NCBI GenBank assembly: GCA_019510485.1
Contig: JAEKKI010000135.1
Coordinates: 1-48,884 of the forward strand
Direction of reading: 5' to 3'
Source of the DNA: Catenulisporales bacterium
GTDB lineage: Bacteria; Actinomycetota; Actinomycetes; Streptomycetales; Catenulisporaceae
Length of the DNA stretch: 48,884 nt
The notes beneath the pieces were generated by a model. The model did not search any database, had not been told where the DNA came from, and saw nothing but the letters and a program-made list of their open reading frames with translations. This document shows, one piece after another, positions 35,514-43,646 of the stretch (positions are counted from its first letter, which is position 1; every line of letters starts with the position of its first letter). Position numbers and translations under genes: made by a program.

Positions 35514-36704
35514 TCAACGGCTCTCCGCGGGGCCCACGACCACCCCCAGGTCGGGGATCCGGTAGCGGTTGGGGTCGAGCAGCTCGCTGACGGCATCGCG
35601 CGCTGCCATGTCCTTGGCGGCCATCAGGGCCGCGATACTACCGGTCACGTACGGGGCGGCGAAGCTGGTTCCGCTCCACGTGGCGAAGCCGTGGAAGTCC
35701 TCGCCGTGCTCCCGGCCGTGGGTCAGGAAGCAGCTGGTGACATTCTCCCCCGGTGCGGCGGCGTCCACCCACCAGCCGTAGTTGGAGAACGAGGCCCGCT
35801 CAGGACCGTCGGCACCGTTCTCGCTCGCCAGCGCCGCCACGGCCACGACCTCTTTGAGCGCGGCGGGCCAGTACGGCCGGTCCGTGCCCTGATTGCCGGC
35901 CGCGGCAACCACCACGCTGTGCCGGGACACCCTGGCCACCGCGTTGGCCAGCACCGGCGAAGGGCGGTCGTCGAAGGTGTAGCAGCCCAGCGACAGGCTC
36001 ACGAGGTCCAGCCGGTCGGAGTCGGCCGCGGCTCGCGCCTGCACCCGGGTCAGGCCGCGCAGCAGCTCCAGCTCGTCGGTGATGCCGTCGTCGCTCAGGA
36101 CGCGCTCCACGCGCAGGTAGGCGTTCGGGGCCTGCTGCAGCACCATGCCGGCGATGAAGGTGCCGTGCCCGGCCTCGGAGTCCAGTTCCCAGTCGGTGTC
36201 GGCCTCGGCGCTCTCGTGTTCGTCCGGAGTGCAGCAGCCGTACCACTCGGCGCCGTCGAACCACGGGTGCGCGGCGATGCCGGTGTCCAGGACGGCCACG
36301 GTGACCCGACGGCTGTCGGTGCCGTTCGCCGTCGGCGCGGGCAGCGTGTCGGTCGGCCACGGTGCGCCGAACGGGCCGCCGGTCATATCCGGTGCCCCCC
36401 GCATCACATGGTTCGGCGTCACACTCATCCGCCGATGCGCCCCCGCCCCGCCCCGCAAGTCGTGCACCAGCCCCGGCGCGTCCACCCCGGCGTCGGGCCG
36501 CAGCCGCAGCCGCGCCACGCCGAGTTCGCTGAAGTCCTCCCGCGAGTCGACCCAGCGCCGTGCCTGCTCGTGCACCGCGTCGGCGTGAGCGCCGAGCACC
36601 AACAGCTCGTCCTTCTTGATCAGCGCCTCGGTGGCACCTTCGACGTGGACTATGTCGGGGTGATTCTCCAGCAGCCGATTCAGGCGCGCCGCATGATCCC
36701 TCAT
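35514..36704 (-). CDS. Cytosolic subtilisin-like (S8) serine protease
   Basis: A 396-residue subtilase. The triad is Asp140 (VAVLDTGIA), His180 (AGHGTFIAG) and Ser347 (SGTSFAAP), with oxyanion Asn271 (AAGNQG), all intact. There is no signal peptide. Residues 1-125 form a helical N-terminal region with no recognisable inhibitor propeptide, so the protease is probably intracellular. GGGAGGG lies 5-7 bases before the ATG at 36702-36704, favoured over 36740. It is the first gene of the S8-sigma-small protein-CHAT unit. A leader with many G-runs lies upstream (see 36817). Confidence 0.9.
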   Translation of the reverse strand: MRDHAARLNRLLENHPDIVHVEGATEALIKKDELLVLGAHADAVHEQARRWVDSREDFSELGVARLRLRPDAGVDAPGLVHDLRGGAGAHRRMSVTPNHVMRGAPDMTGGPFGAPWPTDTLPAPTANGTDSRRVTVAVLDTGIAAHPWFDGAEWYGCCTPDEHESAEADTDWELDSEAGHGTFIAGMVLQQAPNAYLRVERVLSDDGITDELELLRGLTRVQARAAADSDRLDLVSLSLGCYTFDDRPSPVLANAVARVSRHSVVVAAAGNQGTDRPYWPAALKEVVAVAALASENGADGPERASFSNYGWWVDAAAPGENVTSCFLTHGREHGEDFHGFATWSGTSFAAPYVTGSIAALMAAKDMAARDAVSELLDPNRYRIPDLGVVVGPAESR

Positions 36705-37156
36705 CCTGCCCTCCCTAGAAACTTCGTTGTCAGCAGCCATGGTGCACTGCTACACCCGTAGGCGGAACTGGACCCCCGTCCCAGTCCCGCCCTTGGCCCC
36801 TCCGGGTTGTGCGATTCCCCCCCAGCCCCTTGCCGTGCCCCCCCAGATGGTGCAACCCCGTGTCCCCCGCGGGGTCCCCCTCTTTCCCTCCTTGCCGGTG
36901 CGGTCGCTGTCCTGGACCCGGTTGTGGTGTGCCGCACCCACCCCCCGGCGTCACGGCACACCACATCCACCCCGGTCCGGCCGGCGGCGCGTCCCCCCTA
37001 GAGATCACACCGACGTGGACCACACCAGCGGGCCCCCCGACCCGCTCACTTACAAGAGCCGCCGGATGCGCCCCTGATACATCCGGCGCCATATTTTTTT
37101 GCGGAAGTTTTCGACACCCCGTCAGAGCTGTCACCGGCTGCGGATAGGTTCGGCGT
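36705..37156. other. Gap between the S8 protease and ung genes
   Basis: This gap of 452 bases has no protein-like frame: the frames on both strands give low-complexity Pro, Gly and Arg sequence. It is strongly C-rich on the plus strand (G-rich in the S8 leader). It ends in a short AT-rich patch at 37080-37120 and a TAGGTT (37145-37150) six bases before the ung ATG. That could be a -10 element of a leaderless transcript or simply part of a weak SD. Confidence 0.5.
36817..36844 (-). promoter_or_regulatory. G-quadruplex-prone run in the S8 gene leader
   Basis: On the minus (S8-sense) strand this reads seven G, eight bases, four G, CT, seven G. Further G-runs follow upstream to about 36895. This can satisfy G3-N1-8 quadruplex rules as DNA or RNA. 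It lies 113-140 bases ahead of the S8 start codon. Whether it is transcribed is unknown. Confidence 0.4.
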
Positions 37157-37834
37157 ATGCGTGAACTCATCCCCGCCTCCTGGGCGCCGGTGCTGGCCGC
37201 CGAGACCGAGCAGCCGTACTTCGCCGACCTGGAGGCCTTCCTGAAGAACGAGCGCGCCGAGCACCAGGTGTTCCCGCCCGAGGACGAGGTGTTCGCCGCG
37301 CTGGCCGCGACGCCCTACCAGGACGTGAAGGTCGTGCTGATCGGCCAGGACCCGTACCACGACGACGGCCAGGCCCACGGCATGTGCTTCTCGGTGCGCC
37401 CCGGTGTGCGGATCCCGCCGTCGCTGCGGAACATGTACAAGGAGCTGGAGACGGACCTGGGCATCCCGCCGGTCAAGCACGGCTATCTGAAGGCGTGGGC
37501 CGATCGGGGCGTGCTGCTGCTGAACACGGTGCTGACCGTGCGGGCGCACGAGCCGGCCTCGCACAAGGACCGCGGCTGGGAGAAGTTCACCGACGCGATC
37601 ATCAAGGACGTCTCGGCGCGGTCCCAGCCGGCGGTGTTCGTGCTCTGGGGCGCGCACGCGAAGAAGAAGGCGAAGCTGATCGACAGCTCGCGGCACGCGA
37701 TCGTCGCCGGCGCGCACCCCTCGCCGCTGTCGGCGAAGTTGTTCTTCGGGTCCAAGCCGTTCTCGGCGGTCAACGAGGCGCTGGCCGGCTTCGGGGCGGA
37801 GCCGATCGACTGGCGGCTGCCGGAGAGCGTGTAA
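37157..37834 (+). CDS. ung: Uracil-DNA glycosylase, family 1
   Basis: This enzyme removes uracil from DNA at the start of base-excision repair. The 225-residue protein has the family-1 water-activating motif GQDPYHDDGQAHG with Asp65 and His68, LLLNTVLTV with the uracil-binding Asn123, and the Leu/His intercalation motif HPSPLS with His187. The length and motifs are standard. The ATG at 37157 is preceded only by GATAGG at 8 bases or so. A TAGGTT six bases upstream hints at leaderless expression. A strong hairpin with a T-rich tail follows at 37853-37889, between ung and the convergent ABC gene. Confidence 0.95.
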   Translation: MRELIPASWAPVLAAETEQPYFADLEAFLKNERAEHQVFPPEDEVFAALAATPYQDVKVVLIGQDPYHDDGQAHGMCFSVRPGVRIPPSLRNMYKELETDLGIPPVKHGYLKAWADRGVLLLNTVLTVRAHEPASHKDRGWEKFTDAIIKDVSARSQPAVFVLWGAHAKKKAKLIDSSRHAIVAGAHPSPLSAKLFFGSKPFSAVNEALAGFGAEPIDWRLPESV

Positions 37835-37852
37835 AGGCTCGCGCATGCGCGC

Positions 37853-37889
37853 CGGCCCGGCGGAAAGTGCTTCCGCCGGGCCGTTGTTT
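37853..37889. terminator. Bidirectional-type hairpin between ung and the ABC exporter
   Basis: The arms 37853-37865 and 37871-37883 form a perfect 13-bp stem (CGGCCCGGCGGAA and its complement) with a 5-base loop. TTGTTTC follows, so this is the most canonical terminator in the window. It lies between two convergent genes and can serve both. Confidence 0.88.
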
Positions 37890-37925
37890 CGCCGGTTCCA
37901 CGTTTCCAGCTGCGGAGCCGGCGTA

Positions 37926-40900
37926 TCAGCCCACGACCGCCGCCGTCGCCGCCCCGCTCTCCTCGTGCCCGGCCGCGAACGCCTCCCACAGCGCCGCGTA
38001 CGTCCCGCCGGCCGCGACCAGCTCGGCGTGCGTGCCGTCCTCCACGATCCGCCCGCCGTCCAGCACCAGGATCCGGTCGGCGCGCGCCGCCGTGGTCAGC
38101 CGGTGCGCGACCACCAGCGTCGTGCGGACCCGCTCCCCGCTGCTGTGGCCCGGGCCCGTGACGCGCGCCCGCTCGGCCCGCGTCACGGCCGCCTCGGTGG
38201 CCAGGTCCAGCGCCGAGGTGGCCTCGTCCAGGATCAGCACGTCCGGATCGGCGAGCTCGGCCCGGGCCAGCGCGAGCAGCTGCCGCTGCCCGGCCGACAG
38301 GTTCCGGCCGCGCTCGGCGACCCGGTAGCCGAACCCGCCGGGCAGCGCCGCGATCATCTGCTCGGCGCCGACGGCGCGCGCGGCGGCCTCGATCTCGCGG
38401 GGTGCGGCGTCCGGGCGGGCGTAGGCGATGGCCTGGGCGACGCTGCCGTCGAACAGATACGCCTCCTGCGGAACCACGCCCAGCCGGTGCCGCCAGTCAG
38501 CGAGCTGATAGCGGCGCAGATCGTGGCCGCCGGCGGTGACCGCGCCCTCGGTGGGGTCGTAGAACCGGGCGATCATCTTCACGAAGGTGGACTTGCCCGC
38601 GCCGGTCTGCCCCACCAGCGCCACCGTCTGCCCGGCCGGGATCCGGACGCTGACACCGTCCAGGGCCGGCCTGGCGGCCGAGCTGTAGGCGAAGGTGACG
38701 TCGTCGAACACGATCTCGCCGATCCGCTCCGGTACGGCTACCCGCTGCTGCGGGGCCGGCTCCGGCGTGGACGGCGCGGTGCGCAGCAGGTCCCCGATCC
38801 GGCGCAGGCCGACCGCGGCCTGCTGGTAGCCGTCGAACACCTGCGACAGCTGCTGCACCGGGGAGAACACCATGTCGATGTAGAGCAGGTACGCGATCAG
38901 CGCGCCGGCGGTCAGCTCCCCGGAGTGCACCCGGGAGGCGCCGCCGATCAGCACCAGCAGGCCGGCGACGTCGGCCAGCGCCTGCACGAACGGGAAGTAG
39001 GTCGCGATGTACTTCTGCGCGCGCAGCCGCGAGACGCGGAACTCGTCCGACAGGTCGGCGAACCGCTTGGCGTTGGCGTCCTCACGGCGGAACGCCTGGG
39101 TGACGCGCATGCCCGCGACGTTCTCCTGCAGGTCGGCGTTGACCGCGGAGACCTTCTCCCGGGCCTCGGTGTAGGCCTTGCTGGACTTGGCGCGGAACAC
39201 CGCCGTGGCCACCAGCAGCGGCGGCAGCACGCTCAGGGCGATCAGGGCCATCTTCCAGTCGATGACGAACAGCGCCACCACGATCCCGGCGAACGACAGG
39301 ACGCTGACGACCGCCTGTTGCAGACCGGTCTGCAGGAACGTGGACAGGGCGTCCACGTCGGTGGTCATGCGGGTCATGATGCGGCCGGACAGCTCGCGTT
39401 CGTAGTAGTCCAGGCCCAGCCGCTGGAGCTGCGCGAACACCTTCACCCGCAGCGCGAACAGCAGGCGCTCGCCGGTGCGCCCGGTGACCAGGGCCTGGCA
39501 GGCGTTGATCCCGCTGTCGGCGACCACGATCAGCAGCGCAGCGGCCGACACGGCGAGGATCGCCGACAGCGAGTGCGCCAGGATGCCGGAGTCGACGCCG
39601 TTGCGGACCAGCGCCGGCAGCGCCAGGCCGGCCGCGGTGTCGGCGGCGACCAGCAGCAGGCCGAGCAGCAGCGCCGCGCGGAACGGGCGCAGCAGGGTGC
39701 GCAGGGAGAAGCCGGGATCGGCGGTACGGGCCGCGGCCGGGTCGACATGCGGGGTGTCGGTGGCCGGCGGGAGGGCTGCGACCTTCTCCAGTAGTTCGGG
39801 GGTCGGGGGCATGGAGGCCAGGAAGCCGCCGAAGCCGCCGCCACCGCCTGCTCCGCCGCCTCCGCCGCCCATGCCGGGGAGGGCTGTGGGGGCGCCTGCC
39901 TTGGTGGCCTTGTCGGCACCGGAGCCGGAGCCGGTCGAGGTGGTTTCGGCGGGCCACAGGCTCGGGGTGATGCCGTCGATCTGGGGTTCCAGGGCGGTGC
40001 GGCCACTTTGAGCGGCACCGCCGGCAGGGCCGATCGTCGCCGTTCCGTTGTCGGCGTGTGCGTGGGCTGCGACGGTGCCGTTGGTCGAGACTGTGCCGTT
40101 TTGGGGCTGGGCCTGAGCTTGCGCCGGGACTGTGCCGTTGGCGGTCGTCCCGGCGGCGGCGGCCGCGACCGACAGATCTCCGGCGTCGATACCCTCGGCG
40201 TCGTCACCCGGCCCCGACAGCAGCAGCCGATACAGCGGGCAGCGGGCCGTCAGCTCCTCGTGCGTGCCGGTGTCGACGACCCGCCCGGCGTCCAGCACCG
40301 CGATCCGGTCGGCGAGCGCCAGCGTGGAGCGCCGGTGCGCGATCAGGACCGTGGTGCGGCCGGCCATCACCCGGCGCAGCGTGTCGTGGATCTCCGCCTC
40401 GACGCGGGCGTCGACGGCCGAGGTGGCGTCGTCCAGGATCAGCACCCGCGGGTCGGTGATCAGCGCCCGGGCCAGGGCTATGCGCTGGCGCTGGCCGCCG
40501 GACAGGGTCAGGCCCTGCTCGCCGACCACGGTGTCGTACCCGTCGGGCAGCTGCTCGACGAACTCGTCGGCCTCGGCCATCCGGGCCGCGGCGCGCACCT
40601 GTTCCTCGGTGGCGTCGGGGCGGCCGTAGGCGATGTTGGCCCGGACGGTGTCGGAGAACAGGAAGCTGTCCTCCATCACCAGGCCGATCGCTTCACGCAG
40701 GGAGTCCAGGGTCACGGTGCGGACGTCCTCGCCGCCGACCCGGACCGTGCCGCCCTGCACGTCGTAGAAGCGGGGGAGCAGCATCGACACCGTGGACTTG
40801 CCGGAGCCGGAGGTGCCCACCAGCGCCACCGTCTCCCCGGGGCGCACGGTCAGGTCCAGGCCGCGCAGCACCGGCCGGGAGGCGACGTAGCCGAACACGG

Positions 40901-42032
40901 CGCCGTCGAACTCCACACCGGAGGCCTGCTTAGGCAGCACATCGGCATCAGGGTGCTCGGTCACCACCGGCTGGGAATCGATGATCTCGAAGATCCGCTC
41001 GACACTGGCCCGGGCCTGCTGCCCGATCGTCACCAGGGAGGAGAGCATCCGCACCGGCCCGAGCATCTGCGCAAGGTAGGTGGAGAAGGCTAGGAACGTG
41101 CCCAGCGAGATGGTGCCGCGCAGCGCCAGCCACCCGCCCAGCGCCAGCACGCCGACCTGCCCGAGCGCCGGGATCGCCATGATCGCCGGGTTGTAGCGGG
41201 CCGAGAACCGCACCGCGCGCAGCCGCGAGGCGAACAGCCGCCGCCCGGCCGCCTCCAGCTTGCCGAGCTCCTGTTCCTCCTGCCCGAACCCCTTGACCAC
41301 GCGCACGCCGCCGACGGCCGCGTCCACCACCCCGGCCAGCGCCGCCGCCTGCTGCTGCGCCTCCCACGTCGCCGGGTACAGCCGCTTGCGCGCGGCCATC
41401 GACACCAGCCACAGCCCGGGCCCGGTCGCCAGGGCCACCACGGTCAGCAGCGGCGAGAGGAACCCCATCACCACCAGCGAGACCACGAACAGCAGCGCGT
41501 TCCCGGTCAGCATCGGCATCATGGCGAGCAGCCCCTGCACCATCGTGACGTCGGAGGTGGCCCGCGAGATCAGCTGCCCGGTCGCCAGCTCGTCCTGCCG
41601 CGCCCCATCAAGCCGCGACAACGCCCCGAAGATCCGGTTCCGCAGATCGAACTGCACGTCCAGCGACAGCTTCCCGCCGACATAGCGCCGCAGCCGCGTC
41701 CCGGAGAAGTTGGCCACCGCCAACACCAGCGCGAGCACCGCCCACGGCGCGAGAGTGGAGTGCCGGGTGATGATGACGTCGTCGATGATGTGCCGCTGCA
41801 CCAGCGGCATCGCGGCGTTGGCGGCCATCGCCAGGAGGGAGCCGCCGAAGGCGATCAGGACGCTGCGGCGGTAGGTCCAGGTGACGCCCAGGAGACGGCG
41901 GAGCCAGGGGTTTCGGGGGGAGTCGGCGGCCTGTGGGCCCCCGGCATGGTCGCCACCGGCGGCTGTACCGCGGTTGTCGTTTCTCGGTTCGCGATAGCTT
42001 TCAGGCATCTCATCGCGCTCGGCGTTCGTCAC
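37926..42032 (-). CDS. Fused ABC exporter (TMD-NBD-TMD-NBD) with one degenerate site
   Basis: A 1368-residue full-size type IV ABC exporter made of two fused half-transporters. Half 1 has six TMs and an NBD with GTSGSGKST (406-414) and LSGGQ (510-514). Its Walker B is LILDDATS, so the catalytic Glu is Asp535, and the Q-loop Gln is Glu454. Half 2 has GQTGAGKST, an intact VVPQEAYLF Q-loop, LSAGQRQ and LILDEATS. This matches heterodimeric exporters with one weak ATP site. A Gly/Ala-rich linker of about 160 residues with repeated NGTV units joins the halves. GTG 42032 is chosen (AAGGGG 5 bases upstream). It lies 23 bases after marR and is probably co-transcribed. Confidence 0.88.
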   Translation of the reverse strand: MTNAERDEMPESYREPRNDNRGTAAGGDHAGGPQAADSPRNPWLRRLLGVTWTYRRSVLIAFGGSLLAMAANAAMPLVQRHIIDDVIITRHSTLAPWAVLALVLAVANFSGTRLRRYVGGKLSLDVQFDLRNRIFGALSRLDGARQDELATGQLISRATSDVTMVQGLLAMMPMLTGNALLFVVSLVVMGFLSPLLTVVALATGPGLWLVSMAARKRLYPATWEAQQQAAALAGVVDAAVGGVRVVKGFGQEEQELGKLEAAGRRLFASRLRAVRFSARYNPAIMAIPALGQVGVLALGGWLALRGTISLGTFLAFSTYLAQMLGPVRMLSSLVTIGQQARASVERIFEIIDSQPVVTEHPDADVLPKQASGVEFDGAVFGYVASRPVLRGLDLTVRPGETVALVGTSGSGKSTVSMLLPRFYDVQGGTVRVGGEDVRTVTLDSLREAIGLVMEDSFLFSDTVRANIAYGRPDATEEQVRAAARMAEADEFVEQLPDGYDTVVGEQGLTLSGGQRQRIALARALITDPRVLILDDATSAVDARVEAEIHDTLRRVMAGRTTVLIAHRRSTLALADRIAVLDAGRVVDTGTHEELTARCPLYRLLLSGPGDDAEGIDAGDLSVAAAAAGTTANGTVPAQAQAQPQNGTVSTNGTVAAHAHADNGTATIGPAGGAAQSGRTALEPQIDGITPSLWPAETTSTGSGSGADKATKAGAPTALPGMGGGGGGAGGGGGFGGFLASMPPTPELLEKVAALPPATDTPHVDPAAARTADPGFSLRTLLRPFRAALLLGLLLVAADTAAGLALPALVRNGVDSGILAHSLSAILAVSAAALLIVVADSGINACQALVTGRTGERLLFALRVKVFAQLQRLGLDYYERELSGRIMTRMTTDVDALSTFLQTGLQQAVVSVLSFAGIVVALFVIDWKMALIALSVLPPLLVATAVFRAKSSKAYTEAREKVSAVNADLQENVAGMRVTQAFRREDANAKRFADLSDEFRVSRLRAQKYIATYFPFVQALADVAGLLVLIGGASRVHSGELTAGALIAYLLYIDMVFSPVQQLSQVFDGYQQAAVGLRRIGDLLRTAPSTPEPAPQQRVAVPERIGEIVFDDVTFAYSSAARPALDGVSVRIPAGQTVALVGQTGAGKSTFVKMIARFYDPTEGAVTAGGHDLRRYQLADWRHRLGVVPQEAYLFDGSVAQAIAYARPDAAPREIEAAARAVGAEQMIAALPGGFGYRVAERGRNLSAGQRQLLALARAELADPDVLILDEATSALDLATEAAVTRAERARVTGPGHSSGERVRTTLVVAHRLTTAARADRILVLDGGRIVEDGTHAELVAAGGTYAALWEAFAAGHEESGAATAAVVG

Positions 42033-42055
42033 ATCCACCCCTTGTCGTCGTGCTC

Positions 42056-42574
42056 TTACTCGGCGCCGGCCCCGCTCCGCTCGGCCTCGGCCGCGGCCTC
42101 GGCGAGACGCCGCGCCCGGTGCTCGGCGAACCGCCGGTCCAGCGCGCCCTCCAGAGCGTCGAAGCACCCCAGCAGCGCATCGGCGCCGCCATCGAGGCGG
42201 CCCGCGGCATCGGCCAGCAGCGGCGCGACCGCCTCGGCCAACTGCTCCTCGGTGCTGCGCAGCGCGCCCAGCCCCGCAGGCGTGATCCGCACCCGCACCA
42301 CCCGCCGGTCCCCAGGATCAGCCTCCCGCTCCAGAAAGCCGGCGGCGACCAGCGCATCGGCGGCGGCGGTGAGCGTGGGCTTGCGCACCGCGAGCCGGTC
42401 GGCCAACCGCGCCGACCGCTCCCCACCGCTGCGCACCATCGACAGCAGCTGGTACTGCGGCAGGCTCAGACCGGTCTCCACACGTTCCAGGGTCCGCCGC
42501 AGCCGCACCAGGACCTGCACGGCGTCGACCACGCGTTCCGGGGGGAGGTCGGTCAGTTGGTTCGACTCACTCAT
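42056..42574 (-). CDS. MarR-family regulator
   Basis: A 172-residue winged-helix regulator. The DNA-binding part reads LSLPQYQLLSMVRSGGERSARLADRLAVRKPTLTAAADALV. The wing has DRRVVRVRITPAGL, the usual MarR pattern, and flanking helices form the dimer. MarR proteins usually repress themselves and an adjacent exporter until a small ligand binds. The gene precedes the ABC exporter by 23 bases. The ATG at 42572-42574 has no SD. A -35 TTGACA at 42605-42610 on the minus strand places the transcription start on or next to the ATG, so it is probably leaderless. A 17-bp palindrome covers the -10 region. Confidence 0.88.
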   Translation of the reverse strand: MSESNQLTDLPPERVVDAVQVLVRLRRTLERVETGLSLPQYQLLSMVRSGGERSARLADRLAVRKPTLTAAADALVAAGFLEREADPGDRRVVRVRITPAGLGALRSTEEQLAEAVAPLLADAAGRLDGGADALLGCFDALEGALDRRFAEHRARRLAEAAAEAERSGAGAE

Positions 42575-42619
42575 GGTTAGAGTGTCTAACCAAGTAGGTA
42601 GGGCTGTCAACTTGGTTAG
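42575..42619 (-). promoter_or_regulatory. marR operator and promoter with overlapping palindromes
   Basis: GGTTAGA-GTG-TCTAACC (42575-42591) is a perfect 17-bp palindrome ending at the base before the marR ATG. A second inverted pair CTAACCAAGT (42586-42595) and ACTTGGTTAG (42610-42619) shares its left half-site. TTGACA (42605-42610, minus strand) fits a -35 whose spacing puts the -10 inside the palindrome. This looks like an autoregulatory MarR operator with three half-sites. Confidence 0.7.
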
Positions 42620-42983
42620 GTCGTCGAACGATCGGCACCGACACATTCGCGACGCAGGCTTCGACGGACGCGCCGAGACCGCCAGCCCAGTTGCCGCACT
42701 CAGCCTGACCTCACGGCCGTAACGAGGCTGCACAGTCCAGTCGGTGCGGCAGCCAGCGGTCGTCGGCGGACAACACAGCAGTCCATCCCTGACTGTTGAG
42801 GTTGACCCCTGGGGAATGGTCGCAGGGGCATCACAGCGACCTGCGCCGTTCTTTGGCACCAGTCTGGGACCGTGGTCTGGCGGGCAGCAGCCGTCCTGCT
42901 CACAACGGCGCTGCTGGAGAGGAACCCGGAGCGGTAAGAAGAACCACCGATCCATCGAATCGAATAGCCGATAGGTTCGACCC
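42620..42983. other. Gap upstream of marR with no gene
   Basis: I see no credible coding frame on either strand in these 364 bases: those present are short and have third-position GC unlike real genes here. Nothing tRNA-like folds; the GGTTCGACC near 42973-42981 resembles a T-loop but its flanks do not pair. Confidence 0.4.
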
Positions 42984-43178
42984 GTGTCGCCTGCCGATCG
43001 CTACGAGCAGATGACGGTCAGAGAGCTGCTGGACGCCGCGGGACACCGCCCGCTCAGCGGCCGCCATCAGCGAAAGGCCGAGCTGATCGATGAGCTGCGG
43101 CTATGGACGAGCGGCGTGCGCGAGGAGAGCCAGAGAGTGGACTCATCCGGACGTCGCAACGCGGCCTGGCGCGCAACG
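42984..43178 (+). pseudogene. Truncated Rho-N/SAP-like domain fragment
   Basis: From the GTG at 42984 the first 50 or so residues look real. The segment MTVRELLDAAGH, then RHQRKAELIDELRLW, matches the short helix-loop-helix of Rho N-terminal/SAP-like nucleic-acid-binding domains (TVxELxxxA...KAELIxxL). The frame then runs on to 43655 but antisense to the immunity gene, where the translation becomes low-complexity. I read this as the 5' part of a gene whose rest was lost when the toxin-immunity module arrived. It could instead be a small intact protein stopping by an unseen route. Weak SD (ATAGG, 8 bases). Confidence 0.4.
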
Positions 43179-43646
43179 TCACGACCGCCGGGCGAGCTCC
43201 TCCTCCGTGACCCACTTGGCGGTCAGGTCCCGGCACACCACGCGCACCGAGCTGTCCCAGAACGCGATCTCGTGCGAGCAGCCGTCCGGATGCGGCAGCA
43301 CCTCGTCCAGGGCGAGGCTCTCGAAGCGCGTGCCGCCCTCCGGGTTCGGTGGAGCGACGTCGAGCGTCAGGCTGCTGACGTCCGAGTATCGGAGCACCAG
43401 CCATTCGTCATGTTTCAGCCCGCTTGGCGCCAGGCGGATCTCCACGTCCACCGCCTCGTACCCGATCTGGTGCGCGATCGGGCCCAGGGTCAGGTCCTTG
43501 ACGCAACGGCGGCTGTAGAAGTCGTAGTGCGCCGGGTCGCTCGCGAAGGCACGCGCGCCCGGCGGCAGCTCCGCGGCCAACTCCGGGAGCGCGGCGAGGT
43601 AGGCCTGCGCCGACAGAACGCCGTCCTCGATGCTGACGTATCGCAT
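43179..43646 (-). CDS. Putative immunity protein of the Rhs toxin
   Basis: A 155-residue soluble alpha/beta protein with no family I can name. It reads MRYVSIEDG, then GYEAVDVEIRL, WLVLRYSDVSSL and AFWDSSVRVVCRDLTAKWVTEEEL. Its ATG (43644-43646) shares a base with the stop of the Rhs gene (TGATG). Small soluble proteins encoded directly after a polymorphic toxin are nearly always the cognate immunity protein, so the role is inferred from position. Tight coupling would ensure that inhibitor is made with toxin. The 3' end overlaps antisense with the truncated plus-strand fragment. Confidence 0.75.
   Translation of the reverse strand: MRYVSIEDGVLSAQAYLAALPELAAELPPGARAFASDPAHYDFYSRRCVKDLTLGPIAHQIGYEAVDVEIRLAPSGLKHDEWLVLRYSDVSSLTLDVAPPNPEGGTRFESLALDEVLPHPDGCSHEIAFWDSSVRVVCRDLTAKWVTEEELARRS

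Noticed and set aside
36730-37170. Reading frames of 60-146 residues in the C-rich gap before ung
   Set aside because: Low-complexity Pro/Gly/Arg translations on both strands, with no SD or domain.
42970-42985. GGTTCGACC resembling a tRNA T-loop
   Set aside because: Flanking bases do not form a T-stem, and no D- or anticodon arm is found upstream.
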